From: Candidatus Nitrospira nitrosa
GTDB taxonomy: Bacteria > Nitrospirota > Nitrospiria > Nitrospirales > Nitrospiraceae
Direction: 5' to 3'
Assembly (NCBI RefSeq): GCF_001458735.1
Contig: NZ_CZQA01000008.1
Coordinates: forward strand, 372,001 to 436,000
Length of the DNA: 64,000 nucleotides
The notes beneath the pieces were generated by a model. The model saw only the letters and a program-made list of their open reading frames with translations. It searched no databases and had not been told where the DNA came from. Positions 35,865 through 45,282 of the stretch are shown piece after piece (position 1 is the first letter of the stretch; each line of letters starts with the position of its first letter). A program made the position numbers and the translations under genes.

Positions 35865-37442
35865 ATGCCTTCGGCCACTGACTCAACCCTCATCCAGTCG
35901 ATCCGCCCTCGGCTTCATCCAAAACTGAGGCCACTGTTCGACGAATCCAGCCGTTGCCTGCCGATCCTCCAATCCACTTGCCAACAAATCCTCAATGACA
36001 CAAACCAGCAGTCCAGCCTCGATAATCTGGTCCAACTGATCAGCCGGGACCATGGGCTAACCTGCAAAGTCTTGCAAGTGGCCAACAGTATTGCTTACAG
36101 CCCGCAGCAGACCATCGTCGCCATTCCCCACGCCGTGAGCTGGCTTGGACTCGATACCGTTCGTACGCTGGTCGCTGCCGCACATCTGGTCGAACAATTG
36201 AAACATTGGCCGGCTCGCCAGCAGGAACTCCGAACCTTGATTGCCAAATCCCTTGTCGCCGCCACCTACGCCAGTGAGTTCGGAATGGCTCTCAACTACC
36301 CGCAGCCCGGTCAATTATTTACCGCCGCACTCCTGTATTCGATCGGAGACTTAGCCATTGCCTACCAGGATCCAGATTTCTTTGAAGCACTCCAGACGAT
36401 TTCCAGGAAAGTGAAACACCCGGCCGAGCGTATTTCTCGGGAGACCCAGCTCATCGGTGTCCCTCGGATGACCTTGGCGAGAGCCTTGGTCCGATTGTGG
36501 ATGCTACCGGACAACCTCGTGGACCTTTTTGACAGTGCCGGAGAATTGCCGGTTGGGCGTTGGCAGAACCTTCCACAGATGTATCGAGGCCTCGTCCTTG
36601 GTTCGATCCGGCTCGTCGACGCGCTCACGAATTCCGATTCCTCCACGGCTGTTGAAAATTCGAAACAAACACTCCAGCTCGGAAGCGGGCTATCTGCACG
36701 GCGGTTTTCAGATTTGATGAGCCAGGCCATGGACCGAGGTCATCAGCTCACCCGCTCCATGGGGCTGGCGGTCGACTCATTTCACGCCCCACTGGTGACG
36801 CCGAGCGGGAAGAACCTCACTGAATCCACGGCTCCCCAGCTATCAACCAAAACACCCCCCCCTGAGAACCCTATACCCGCTCCGCAGAAAGCCTCACGCA
36901 ACCAGGAGGAGCCATCAGTCCCTATTCGGAACAACCCATTCGAAACACTTCAGGTCTTTCAGACCTCGCTACAGGGTGCGATTGACCTGAACAGCCTCCT
37001 TGGAATGTTTATCCAATCGCTGCACCGCGACGCGGGATTAGGCCGTGTCGGGTTGGCCCTTCTCAACCCAAATGATAGTGATCTTCTGGTCGGAAAGTTG
37101 GCGCTGGGTGTCACTCCTCTGGCACCGTATCTCTCCTCCCTTTCGGGTTCACTCAGCCGAGAACATCCCTTCTTTCTCTCGATTCTTAAACGTGTCGAGC
37201 CACTCCTGGCTCCAAACCTTTCAGACCAGCCGACAGGGTCCCTGAAGCAGGAATTTCGCGATGTTTGGCACCCCACCTCGGCAATTATCGCCCCACTGCG
37301 AGTGGGAGTGAGACCCATCGGCCTCGTCTACTGTGACCAGGGACCGGACCGCCCACCCATGCACCCTCAAGACTACCAGGCCTTCCAGTTGTTCTTTGCT
37401 CAGACGACATTGGGAATGAATCGCTTAGCCGGCATACTCTAG
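35865..37442 (+). CDS. HDOD-GAF signalling protein
   Basis: The 525-residue protein has an N-terminal HDOD domain (about 20-280: LVQLISRDHGLTCKVLQVAN, IPHAVSWLGLDTVRTLVAAA, LYSIGDLAIAYQDP). A Pro/Ser-rich linker (about 310-350, TKTPPPENPIPAPQ) leads to a C-terminal GAF-like domain (about 360-525: LNSLLGMFIQSLHRDAGLGR, SAIIAPLRVGVRPIGLVYCD). The GAF domain could sense a small ligand. No output enzyme is present, so it probably signals by protein contact. It lies between, and is oriented opposite to, the two paralogous single-domain HDOD genes. Confidence 0.85.
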   Translation: MPSATDSTLIQSIRPRLHPKLRPLFDESSRCLPILQSTCQQILNDTNQQSSLDNLVQLISRDHGLTCKVLQVANSIAYSPQQTIVAIPHAVSWLGLDTVRTLVAAAHLVEQLKHWPARQQELRTLIAKSLVAATYASEFGMALNYPQPGQLFTAALLYSIGDLAIAYQDPDFFEALQTISRKVKHPAERISRETQLIGVPRMTLARALVRLWMLPDNLVDLFDSAGELPVGRWQNLPQMYRGLVLGSIRLVDALTNSDSSTAVENSKQTLQLGSGLSARRFSDLMSQAMDRGHQLTRSMGLAVDSFHAPLVTPSGKNLTESTAPQLSTKTPPPENPIPAPQKASRNQEEPSVPIRNNPFETLQVFQTSLQGAIDLNSLLGMFIQSLHRDAGLGRVGLALLNPNDSDLLVGKLALGVTPLAPYLSSLSGSLSREHPFFLSILKRVEPLLAPNLSDQPTGSLKQEFRDVWHPTSAIIAPLRVGVRPIGLVYCDQGPDRPPMHPQDYQAFQLFFAQTTLGMNRLAGIL

Positions 37443-37577
37443 CCTGAGGCTGAAGCCGAAGCAGAGGGCAGGCGGTCGAACGATGGCAAAGACACGTCGC
37501 TACCACCTGACGACTAGGCGACGAACCGCGTGATCGAAGCTGGATTCGGTTCAGTTGTCGGACAGATTTCAGCTCAG

Positions 37578-38435
37578 CTATGCCGCTACGGCCTGCGGAT
37601 AAACCAGTGCGAGCGTCTCGTTCAACTGGGTCTGAGCATCCCTCAGCAGTTCCGGTAGATCGGTCAGCACAAAACCTGTTTCCTTCATGGCCTGCGGGTG
37701 AAACGGCACTTCGGCAGGTCGCCGCTTCGGATCACGCTCCTCATAGTCAACGACCTCCCCGGCCAAATGCACGATGGACGCATGCTGGACATAGTCCCCG
37801 GCCTCGTCCGGGCTCAGTTGATGCCGGATAGCTTGTTCAATCTGTATCGGCATCCCCCAGGATCGGACAAGTTCAGCCCCCACTTCTGCAAAGTCACAGC
37901 CAATGTTTGACTGCTCGACCTCGGCGAGGGAGGCATCCAGATAACCTGCTTCAATGAGTGCGGATTGGGCCCGCTCCGGAGCATATTGGTAGAGCACATA
38001 ATGCCCCAGATCTCTCAGCAGTCCTTCTACAAAGAACCGCTCGCTGTCCTGGATCCCACAGGACTTCGCAATCTTTCCGGCCAGCAGCGCACAGAGCACA
38101 CTTCGATGCCAAAACTTCGAGACATCCATCAGTTGAATCGGCACTCCGGCAAAGGTCTTACCGACCGTCGTCGCTGTGACGAGGTCGATGATGGCCTGTG
38201 TGCCAAGCAGACTGACAGCGCGGGAAATCGTATCGATCTGTTTTGGAAACCCATAGATGGGGCTATTGACGATGCGGAGGAGTCTAGCCGAGATCGCAGG
38301 ATCCAGCTTCAGGGTCTCCGCGAGGTCCTCCATGGTCGAATTGGTGTCGTCAACCACCTCCCGTACGCGGAAGTAGATCTCCGGCAAAGTGAAAATGGAC
38401 GTACAGGACTGCACCAGTTCTTGTGCCGATGGCAT
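37578..38435 (-). CDS. HDOD-domain signalling protein (copy B)
   Basis: The 285-residue single HDOD domain protein is paralogous to the gene at 34657. It has LPEIYFRVREVVDDTNSTME, LKLDPAISARLLRIVNSPIY, LLGTQAIIDLVTATTVGKTF and the degenerate core GLLRDLGHYVLYQ. Blocks KSCG, AQSALIEAGYL, ASLAEVEQSNIGCDFAEVG and RSWGMPIQIEQAIRHQLSP are shared almost word for word with copy A, so the two arose by a duplication. A sigma-28-like promoter at 38497-38524 precedes it. The partner is not known. Confidence 0.9.
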   Translation of the reverse strand: MPSAQELVQSCTSIFTLPEIYFRVREVVDDTNSTMEDLAETLKLDPAISARLLRIVNSPIYGFPKQIDTISRAVSLLGTQAIIDLVTATTVGKTFAGVPIQLMDVSKFWHRSVLCALLAGKIAKSCGIQDSERFFVEGLLRDLGHYVLYQYAPERAQSALIEAGYLDASLAEVEQSNIGCDFAEVGAELVRSWGMPIQIEQAIRHQLSPDEAGDYVQHASIVHLAGEVVDYEERDPKRRPAEVPFHPQAMKETGFVLTDLPELLRDAQTQLNETLALVYPQAVAA

Positions 38436-38496
38436 GGTCGCGACTCCTCACCGTTAAGCGCTTCTCTCCATCCATATGGAGAGGCTCTCACCTTCT

Positions 38497-38524
38497 CTAT
38501 CGGTTCAGAGCGGACGGAACTGTA
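38497..38524 (-). promoter_or_regulatory. Sigma-28-like promoter of HDOD copy B
   Basis: Minus strand: TACAGTTC (38524-38517), 12-base spacer, ACCGATAG (38504-38497). The surrounding AACCGATAGAGAAG block is shared with copy A. The leader also contains a CTCTCCAT/ATGGAGAG palindrome near 38465-38482. The remaining gap to 38753 is AT-richer and holds no gene I can support. Confidence 0.5.
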
Positions 38525-38753
38525 GGGAGGCGGTGAAGGAGAAGAGGCCGACCTCATGGAGGCGCCAGGGGAAAACACAACCAACGCAAAGAATGGACTA
38601 GAGAAGGCTCAGTGAATTAGCCTTGAACTGACACTGCGCATTTGCTTTTTCAACCGATAACAAAGAGAGCCAAAAAAATATCGGATAAGAATCGTGATAA
38701 TCAGGAATTTCGTTAGCGCATAGCCAAAAGGACCTCATACTACGATGCGCTGG

Positions 38754-39332
38754 TTATGAGGCCCGATATCGACGTGCTGCAAAGGTCATAATTGCTAGTC
38801 CAGTCAACAGCAGGAGAGCGGCCGATGGCTCCGGAACAGCACTGACAGTATTCACGTTCGCCACAACCGTTCCGCTATTATCCCCGTTATTGCTATCCCA
38901 ATAAAAGAGCCTTAACGTCCCGCCAGTCGGAGCCACTCCAGAAAAATTGGTCCCTAACGCGAAGAAGGTGCTCCCCAGTTGCCCAACCAGCGTACCGAAT
39001 GGTGCACTTAGGCCACCCTGGCTATGAAAACCCCAATTCTGCCCAATAAGCGTACCAGCCGGCTGCCCAGATTCATCTAAGCCGTTCGCAAACAAGTTAC
39101 CAATCAGCCCATCAGCGTTCGACCAGCGCGGGAGGGCTCCTGCACTCCACAGATCATTGACCCCGGACGTAACTGTGAACGCATCTCCGGCTACCAATAC
39201 AATACCGGTATTCAGTCCCGTTCCTCCCGATGAACTATTCGCTCGAGCATCAACCGTAAACGGGATGGCATAGGCATGAGTTACAGTGAGCAAACACACG
39301 GCAACAATCATTGACAGTCCGATGGTTTTCAT
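38754..39332 (-). CDS. PEP-CTERM protein with LecA (PA-IL)-like domain
   Basis: The 192-residue precursor (ATG 39332, GGAG six bases upstream; 39335 and 39344 are alternatives) has a signal peptide ending HAYA. The C-terminal sorting tail is VPEPSAALLLLTGLAIMTFA then ARRYRAS, the PEP-CTERM pattern recognised by exosortase. The mature part (TGIVLVAGDAFTVTSGVNDLWSAG...NADGL...PAGTLIGQ...GGTLRLFYWDSNNGDNSGTVVANV, in pieces) matches the strand order of LecA/PA-IL-like beta-sandwich lectins. It is therefore probably exported and anchored or released at the cell surface, possibly glycan-binding. No exosortase gene is in the window. Confidence 0.8.
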   Translation of the reverse strand: MKTIGLSMIVAVCLLTVTHAYAIPFTVDARANSSSGGTGLNTGIVLVAGDAFTVTSGVNDLWSAGALPRWSNADGLIGNLFANGLDESGQPAGTLIGQNWGFHSQGGLSAPFGTLVGQLGSTFFALGTNFSGVAPTGGTLRLFYWDSNNGDNSGTVVANVNTVSAVPEPSAALLLLTGLAIMTFAARRYRAS

Positions 39333-39778
39333 CATGCGCTCCATTTCGTAACTTACGTGGCTCAGGCAGAGTAGTTACCCATGGGGTCATTAGGTTGTTA
39401 TCGCCAACTGAAGCATGATGCATGCCACCGCTTCAGCTTCATAAGTGCTGGAATTAATGAATCGAACTCTTAGAGCCAGAATGAAAGTGTAAAGATATTT
39501 TCCATAAAAATGAATGCATTACTGAACATAAATAATGTTTATCGAAATATCAGTATGTTAGGTAACAATAGTAGTGTAAGGTTTCCTGACAGCATCGAGA
39601 CGGAAAAGTTTACATGGAAGGCCACGTAGACAAAACCACTTCCCCGCAAACTCTACGCAGTGATAGTGCAGTTCAGTGAGCCCATTGAACCAACAATAGC
39701 TCTGCCCCAGAGGAATGGGGCTCTACACTCCCTACAAAATGTATGAGGTCGGCAGTGCCTTGGAATTCGACATCTCCT
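39333..39778. other. AT-rich intergenic region
   Basis: About 440 bases between the PEP-CTERM gene and the ABC-F gene. The stretch 39450-39590 is much richer in A and T than the flanking genes, with many short A/T runs. It should hold the promoter of the minus-strand PEP-CTERM gene. I find no protein-coding frame with a supported start and no recognised RNA. Confidence 0.35.
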
Positions 39779-41620
39779 TCAAATGCCTTCACTACGTACG
39801 GCTGAAGCCTGGGCACGTTTTTCTTCCAGTTCAGCCCATCTGGCATAGAGCCTTTCAACGTCCGCTTGAGCAGCATGGAGTGCAGTGTATCGCTCTTGTA
39901 ATTCACTCGAGGACGAGGTAATGGCTGGGTCATTGGCTGCGGCTTGACAGAAAGCCGCTCTTCCTTCCGCCTCCTGAATCGCTGTTTCGATCTGGTCCCA
40001 TTCCCTTTGCTCCTTGTACGACAATCCTTTTCGCTTAGACCGCCCACCTGATGTGGTGCGCTCCTTTGATCCCTGAGCTGTGGTGTCGTCCGTTTGGTTT
40101 CTCCTCTGCCCAGCCTCCCATTGAGCATAGTCGGCAAACCATTCAGCGCGGCCTGTTCCATCCAGTGCCAACAGCCTGGTAGAGATACGGTCCAGCAGCC
40201 ATCGGTCGTGGGTCACAAGAACAAGTGCCCCGGTAAATTCCAGGAGACTGTCTTCCAACACATCAAGTGTCGGGATATCTAGATCATTTGTCGGTTCGTC
40301 GAGGATCAGGAGATCCGCGGGCTGAAGCATAAGCCTGGCAATCAACAGTCTGGCCTGCTCCCCACCGGACAAGCGAGAAACCGGGAGATCCAGCTGCTCT
40401 GGGCGGAACAGAAAACGCTTGGCCCACGAAACCAGATGGATGGACCGATCCTGATACACCACCCCATCGCCACCGGCTGGAGCAAGAGCTCGCCGCAATG
40501 AAGCTTGTTGGTCCAGCGACTCTCGATGTTGCTCGAAGGTGACGATACGCAACCGATCCGCGCGAGTGATCGCGCCCAGATCGGGGGGCAAGGTGCCTGC
40601 CAACAATTTCAGTAGCGTGGACTTCCCGCTCCCATTCGGCCCGAGCAACCCAATCCGCTCACCAGGCCCTAGCTGCAGATCAAGATCACTCACGATCAGT
40701 TGCGTACCAAGTGTCTTCCCAAGACCAACTATCTCAATCAGCTTCTTGGAGCGTCGTCCTGAGGCGGTGAAATCGATCCCGGCAGACCCTTTGGATTGCC
40801 GCGCCTCGATATCAGTGAGTTCACTGATCATCCGACCCGCTTGGTCGATCCGAGCCTTGGCTTTGGTCGTCCTGGCTTTGGGACCTCGCCGCAGCCATTC
40901 CACCTCACGCCGAACTCGATTGGCCAATGAGGCCTGATAGTCGGCCTGCACCTGGAGTGCCGCATCACGTTGCTCTAAGAACTCGCTGTATCGCCCCTTC
41001 GCCTCAAAAAGGCCATTGGGATATTGGCGGTTCAACTCCCAGATCCGCGTGGTTACCGCTTCCAAGAATCGCCGGTCGTGACTGATCACGATGAAGGCAT
41101 GGGGCTCGGCTTTCAGGAGGTCTTCGAGCCAGAGAATACCCTCGACGTCCAGATGGTTGGTCGGCTCGTCCAGGAGCAACACATCCGGCTCCAGCATCAA
41201 CGATCGTACAATCGCTAGTCGCTTTTTCCACCCGCCGGACAGTGTCGCAACAGGTTGATCAGTGCTGGCAAACCCGCCCAGACCCAGGGCCCTGGCGATG
41301 CGTCCACCCTGTTCATGGGGGTCCAGCCCCTCATCGAAAAGCACCTGGGCCAGCGCATCTTCGACGGAGTGCTGTTCGGCAAACGAAGGCTCCTGCGGCA
41401 CATAGCCGATCCTGAGCTGTCGACGCACAGAACGAGTCCCGCTGTCCGGTTCCTCAACTCCAGCGAGAATTTTGAGCAGCGTTGATTTTCCAGACCCATT
41501 CGGCCCAATCAGGCCGACATGATCCCCTTCGCTCAATCCCAGCGACAGGTCGGTGAACAACGGTTTCACCCCATAACTTTTCTCAAGAGACTCACAACTG
41601 AGTAGGATGGCAGGCGGCAT
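39779..41620 (-). CDS. ABC-F ATPase, Uup-like
   Basis: The 613-residue soluble protein has two ABC cassettes without membrane segments: Walker A GLIGPNGSGKSTLLK near 36 and GLLGPNGSGKSTLLK near 320, signatures ATLSGGWKKRLA and SRLSGGEQARLL, and Walker B LLLDEPTNHLD and LILDEPTNDLD. The arm/linker between them is Arg-rich. A C-terminal coiled coil (KEQREWDQIETAIQEAEGRA then ADVERLYARWAELEEK) is the Uup-type DNA- or ribosome-binding extension. ABC-F proteins act on ribosomes; the exact role (Uup versus other) is by resemblance only. Confidence 0.9.
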   Translation of the reverse strand: MPPAILLSCESLEKSYGVKPLFTDLSLGLSEGDHVGLIGPNGSGKSTLLKILAGVEEPDSGTRSVRRQLRIGYVPQEPSFAEQHSVEDALAQVLFDEGLDPHEQGGRIARALGLGGFASTDQPVATLSGGWKKRLAIVRSLMLEPDVLLLDEPTNHLDVEGILWLEDLLKAEPHAFIVISHDRRFLEAVTTRIWELNRQYPNGLFEAKGRYSEFLEQRDAALQVQADYQASLANRVRREVEWLRRGPKARTTKAKARIDQAGRMISELTDIEARQSKGSAGIDFTASGRRSKKLIEIVGLGKTLGTQLIVSDLDLQLGPGERIGLLGPNGSGKSTLLKLLAGTLPPDLGAITRADRLRIVTFEQHRESLDQQASLRRALAPAGGDGVVYQDRSIHLVSWAKRFLFRPEQLDLPVSRLSGGEQARLLIARLMLQPADLLILDEPTNDLDIPTLDVLEDSLLEFTGALVLVTHDRWLLDRISTRLLALDGTGRAEWFADYAQWEAGQRRNQTDDTTAQGSKERTTSGGRSKRKGLSYKEQREWDQIETAIQEAEGRAAFCQAAANDPAITSSSSELQERYTALHAAQADVERLYARWAELEEKRAQASAVRSEGI

Positions 41621-41749
41621 AGTTAGCGAGAACCCATTTCCATGGCAACAGTGTTAGTCCAGTCCTCGTCCCTTCCCACGGACATGATCCACAACCTTCT
41701 TCAACTGACCTAAGCGCTGTAGGATGGTCTGGGCAATTGGATTGGCTGG

Positions 41750-42511
41750 TTAGGACAGTTTCAACTCTTCAACGGCACGGAGGAGATCGGAAACGGACAG
41801 TACGCCGATAATGGTGGCATCAGCCGTCACTGGAAGATGCCGGATCCCCTGCTTCTTCATGAGCACTCTCGCCTCGGATAGGGACTCGTCCTCTTCTATG
41901 GTGACGATGGAGCGGCTCATACAAACCGCCACTGTCGTCGTGTTCGGGTCCAGCCCCTTGGCGACCGCCTTCCTCGTCAGATCCGAATCAGTGACAATGC
42001 CGATATACCGTGAGCCGTCATCCACGATCAGCGAACCCACTTTGTACTTCTGTAAAAGCTGTCCTGCCTGTTTGATCGTGGCGTCTTTATGGATACTCCG
42101 TACATCATGCGACATATAGTCTTCGACAAGCGCCTGGTCGAGTCCCTTGCCTTTCCTCGTCGCCTGCAGACGGCGACGCAGCTCAAGATCCGCCAGACAG
42201 CTTTCCAACACTTGCCGACGCTGGTGGAGGCTTTCACGCTCCACATTGTGCGTCCCGCTCTCCTGTGCCTCTTCCGGCAAGAGTGCCGACTCACCGGACT
42301 TTGCAAAGAAGTAGGCTTCGGATTCATCCGATGCCGCGCCGAATACCTGTCCGATCAGCGCCTCAGCCGATTCATCAAACTCATCAATGGAAAGCGAGGT
42401 CCGCTTGCGTGAAAGGAAGGGCTGGAATTTTACGAGCTGCTGTTTGAACCGTTCGACATACCGGTCGAGAATATCACTCCGGGTCAACCCCGTGCGGACT
42501 CGTTTCGGCAT
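41750..42511 (-). CDS. CBS-domain pair protein
   Basis: The C-terminal half of this 253-residue protein holds two CBS motifs: DVRSIHKDATIKQAGQLLQK...VGSLIVDDGSRYIGIVTDSDL and SRSIVTIEEDESLSEARVLM...GIRHLPVTADATIIGVLSVS (in pieces). CBS pairs bind adenine nucleotides and regulate partner proteins. The N-terminal ~120 residues are helical and charged with no recognised domain. The start ATG 42511 has a strong AGGAGGG site. It lies downstream of the ABC-F gene's promoter side and its target is unknown. Confidence 0.85.
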   Translation of the reverse strand: MPKRVRTGLTRSDILDRYVERFKQQLVKFQPFLSRKRTSLSIDEFDESAEALIGQVFGAASDESEAYFFAKSGESALLPEEAQESGTHNVERESLHQRRQVLESCLADLELRRRLQATRKGKGLDQALVEDYMSHDVRSIHKDATIKQAGQLLQKYKVGSLIVDDGSRYIGIVTDSDLTRKAVAKGLDPNTTTVAVCMSRSIVTIEEDESLSEARVLMKKQGIRHLPVTADATIIGVLSVSDLLRAVEELKLS

Positions 42512-42681
42512 CGGCGCCCTCCTTGGTTATGGACGAGAGGATACCCTATGTGAGGACGCTGCTCAAGCGATCCATGATGCAGAGATGAGCCTTCTGCCCT
42601 GTTCCATAAATTCCTGCTTGATTTTTCAGACCAAGACCCCGTATGTCCATCCCCTCCATCATTCATTCAACTAGGCGTTCG

Positions 42682-43092
42682 ATGTCAAACCGGATAGCTC
42701 CCAGTCCATCTTGCTTTCTGACCATGGCACTGATTATCTGGGCTAGCCCAGTTTTCGCCGGATGGGTGGCGATCGAGAAACAGTACCAACCTGCTGGTCT
42801 AGAGACAATCTACTTTGATCCCGAACAGGTTCAGCGAACAGGCATTCGTGTAACCCTATGGCAACTGACGGATCTCAAGTGGAACAACACCACGCGCTTC
42901 CTGTCGTTGAAAACGCATAAAGAATTCGACTGTGCAAACTCACGAGTACGAACGCTCCAAGTAATCGAGTTTTCCCGCCAGATGGGCGCCGGCCGGTCAC
43001 GCTCCGGATATATTGAAAATGGGAACTGGCAGGCAATTGGCACTCAAGGTGCCAACCATGCGCTTTCGAAGGCGGCCTGCGGGAAACCATAA
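42682..43092 (+). CDS. Secreted surface-adhesin-E-like protein
   Basis: From ATG 42682 the 136-residue precursor has a signal peptide (SCFLTMALIIWASPVFAG). The mature part (GWVAIEKQY...ETIYFDPEQVQRTGIRVTLWQLTDLK...KEFDCANSRVRTLQVIEFSRQMGAG...GNWQAIGTQG) follows the pattern of surface-adhesin protein E family domains, with two Cys that would form a disulfide. An upstream ATG at 42643 would lengthen the N-terminus. It is convergent with glnA, with 47 bases between. Likely periplasmic or surface located; adhesin activity is not implied. Confidence 0.7.
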   Translation: MSNRIAPSPSCFLTMALIIWASPVFAGWVAIEKQYQPAGLETIYFDPEQVQRTGIRVTLWQLTDLKWNNTTRFLSLKTHKEFDCANSRVRTLQVIEFSRQMGAGRSRSGYIENGNWQAIGTQGANHALSKAACGKP

Positions 43093-43139
43093 CGCGTGGC
43101 CGTTCCAAGCTCCCCGCCCATGCCGATGCTCGAGATGTA

Positions 43140-44549
43140 CTAGACGTCGTAATACATGTAAAACTCGTACGGATGCGGACGCAGGCGCAGCGGGTCAATC
43201 TCTTTGCTCCGCTTGTAGCCGATCCACGCTTCGACGAGATCTTCCGTAAACACCTCTCCCTTGAGGAGAAACTGGTAGTCCTTTTCCAAACTGTTCATGG
43301 CCTCATCCAAGCTCCCAGGCATGGTGGGGATACTGGCTGCTTCCTTCGGATCGAGATCGTACAGGTCCTTTTCCGCTGGCTCACCTGGGTTGATCTTGTT
43401 CTGAATCCCATCAAGCCCCGCCATGAGCATCGCCGAAAACGCCAAATACGGATTGCAGGATGGATCTGGAAATCGCACTTCAATTCGCTTCGCCTTGGGA
43501 CTCGGCGAATACATCGGAATACGGACGCCCGCCGACCGGTTCCGACTGGAGTAGGCCAACAGCACCGGCGCTTCGAATCCCGGAGTAATGCGCTTATAGG
43601 AGTTTGTCGTTGGATTCGTAAAGGCCGCCAGAGCCGGCGCGTGCTTCAGAATGCCGCCGATATAATACAGGCAGAGCTGTGAAATCCCAGCATAGTCTTT
43701 CCCGGCAAAGAGCGGCTTCCCCTCTTTCCAGATGCTCTGGTGCGTATGCATCCCAGATCCCGCATCGCCGAAGAGCGGTTTAGGCATGAAGGTCACCGTC
43801 TTCCCATGACGACGAGCCACATTCTTGACGATATACTTGTACATCATCATCTTGTCTGCCGTGCGCAGGAGCGTATCAAATCGAATGTCGATCTCAGCTT
43901 GGCCGCCAGTGGCGGTCTCATGGTGGTGCTTTTCTACCTCAATGCCGATCTTTTCCATCTCCAGAACCATTTCGCTGCGAATATCTTGCTGGGTATCGGC
44001 CGGCGCCACGGGGAAATACCCTTGCTTATGCCGAAGCTTTCCCCCGAAATTGATTCCCTCTTGTCCCATGTTCCAAGCGCCTTCTTCCGAATCTAGGTAA
44101 TAGAAGCCGCTGTGGCTCGTCTGATCATAGCGCGCATGATCGAAAATAAAGAACTCTGCTTCAGGCCCCCAGAACGAGTTGTCACCAATCTTGGTGCTTT
44201 GGAGATACCGCTCCGCCTTCTGCGCGATAAACCGTGGATCTCGTTCGTAATTTTCACGAGAAATCGGATCCACGACATTGCCGGTCAAGCTGAGCGTGGG
44301 TACTGCGGTAAACGGATCCAAGAAAGCCGTCGCCGGATCAGGGACCACCAACAAATCGCTATTGTTAATCGCCTTCCAGCCACGAATCGACGATCCGTCC
44401 AGGCCGGAGCCGTCCTTGAACAAGGTTTCCGTCAGTTCGCTCACAGGGATGGTCATATGCTGCCACACACCCGGCAGGTCGATGAATTTCAAGTCCACCA
44501 TCTGCACCCTGTGCTTCTTCGCGAACTCCAAGACCTCACGCACGTTCAT
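43140..44549 (-). CDS. glnA: Glutamine synthetase, type I
   Basis: GlnA makes glutamine from glutamate, ammonia and ATP. The 469-residue enzyme has normal GSI length and motifs: [62 protein letters not shown] and [29 protein letters not shown] (in part). The adenylylation loop reads [11 protein letters not shown], with the Tyr that GlnE-type enzymes modify, so activity control by adenylylation is expected. It follows glnB by 59 bases on the same strand. The ribosome binding site AAGGAGG is strong. Confidence 0.98.
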   Translation of the reverse strand: MNVREVLEFAKKHRVQMVDLKFIDLPGVWQHMTIPVSELTETLFKDGSGLDGSSIRGWKAINNSDLLVVPDPATAFLDPFTAVPTLSLTGNVVDPISRENYERDPRFIAQKAERYLQSTKIGDNSFWGPEAEFFIFDHARYDQTSHSGFYYLDSEEGAWNMGQEGINFGGKLRHKQGYFPVAPADTQQDIRSEMVLEMEKIGIEVEKHHHETATGGQAEIDIRFDTLLRTADKMMMYKYIVKNVARRHGKTVTFMPKPLFGDAGSGMHTHQSIWKEGKPLFAGKDYAGISQLCLYYIGGILKHAPALAAFTNPTTNSYKRITPGFEAPVLLAYSSRNRSAGVRIPMYSPSPKAKRIEVRFPDPSCNPYLAFSAMLMAGLDGIQNKINPGEPAEKDLYDLDPKEAASIPTMPGSLDEAMNSLEKDYQFLLKGEVFTEDLVEAWIGYKRSKEIDPLRLRPHPYEFYMYYDV

Positions 44550-44608
44550 TGCCGTCCTCCTTTGGAGATCTTCGGTGATGACTGTTCACCACTCAAGTCT
44601 CGTTCCCC

Positions 44609-44974
<366 letters not shown>

Positions 44975-45097
44975 TCAAATCCATCAAGGCACTGAAAGGA
45001 GCACCCTAGGAACACTCTCCGGCGAGCCGGGAGACCTGGGATCTTGACAGACTACTCCCCTCCTCATTCCTTCTGTCATCATTACTTTGGGGCGAGT

Positions 45098-45126
45098 ATC
45101 ATAGCCTATCCACAGCTGTCGCTCAA
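45098..45126 (-). promoter_or_regulatory. Sigma-70-type promoter of glnB-glnA
   Basis: Minus strand: -35 TTGAGC (45126-45121), 17-base spacer, -10 TATGAT (45103-45098). It gives a leader of about 145 bases before glnB. I see no sigma-54 site (TGGCAC-N5-TTGCA) in the 335-base gap to 45282, although rpoN is in the window. The leader contains a GGCGAGCCGGGAG-rich stretch with no clear function. Confidence 0.55.
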
Positions 45127-45282
45127 TGTAGAAATCATAAAAAGGCCGTCCAATCGCTTGAAGCTCTCCCTGCCTGGTCCCGAATCGCTTTGCAGCGATA
45201 GCGCGACTTCACATCGAGCAAAAAGCACCCACCCACATGAGCGGTAACCATGCACAAGCCACTGAAAACAGGAAGAGAACCA

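Noticed and set aside
39673-40161. 162-codon frame overlapping the 3' end of the ABC-F gene
   Set aside because: Out-of-frame reading of the coiled-coil region; basic, low-complexity and without a plausible start.
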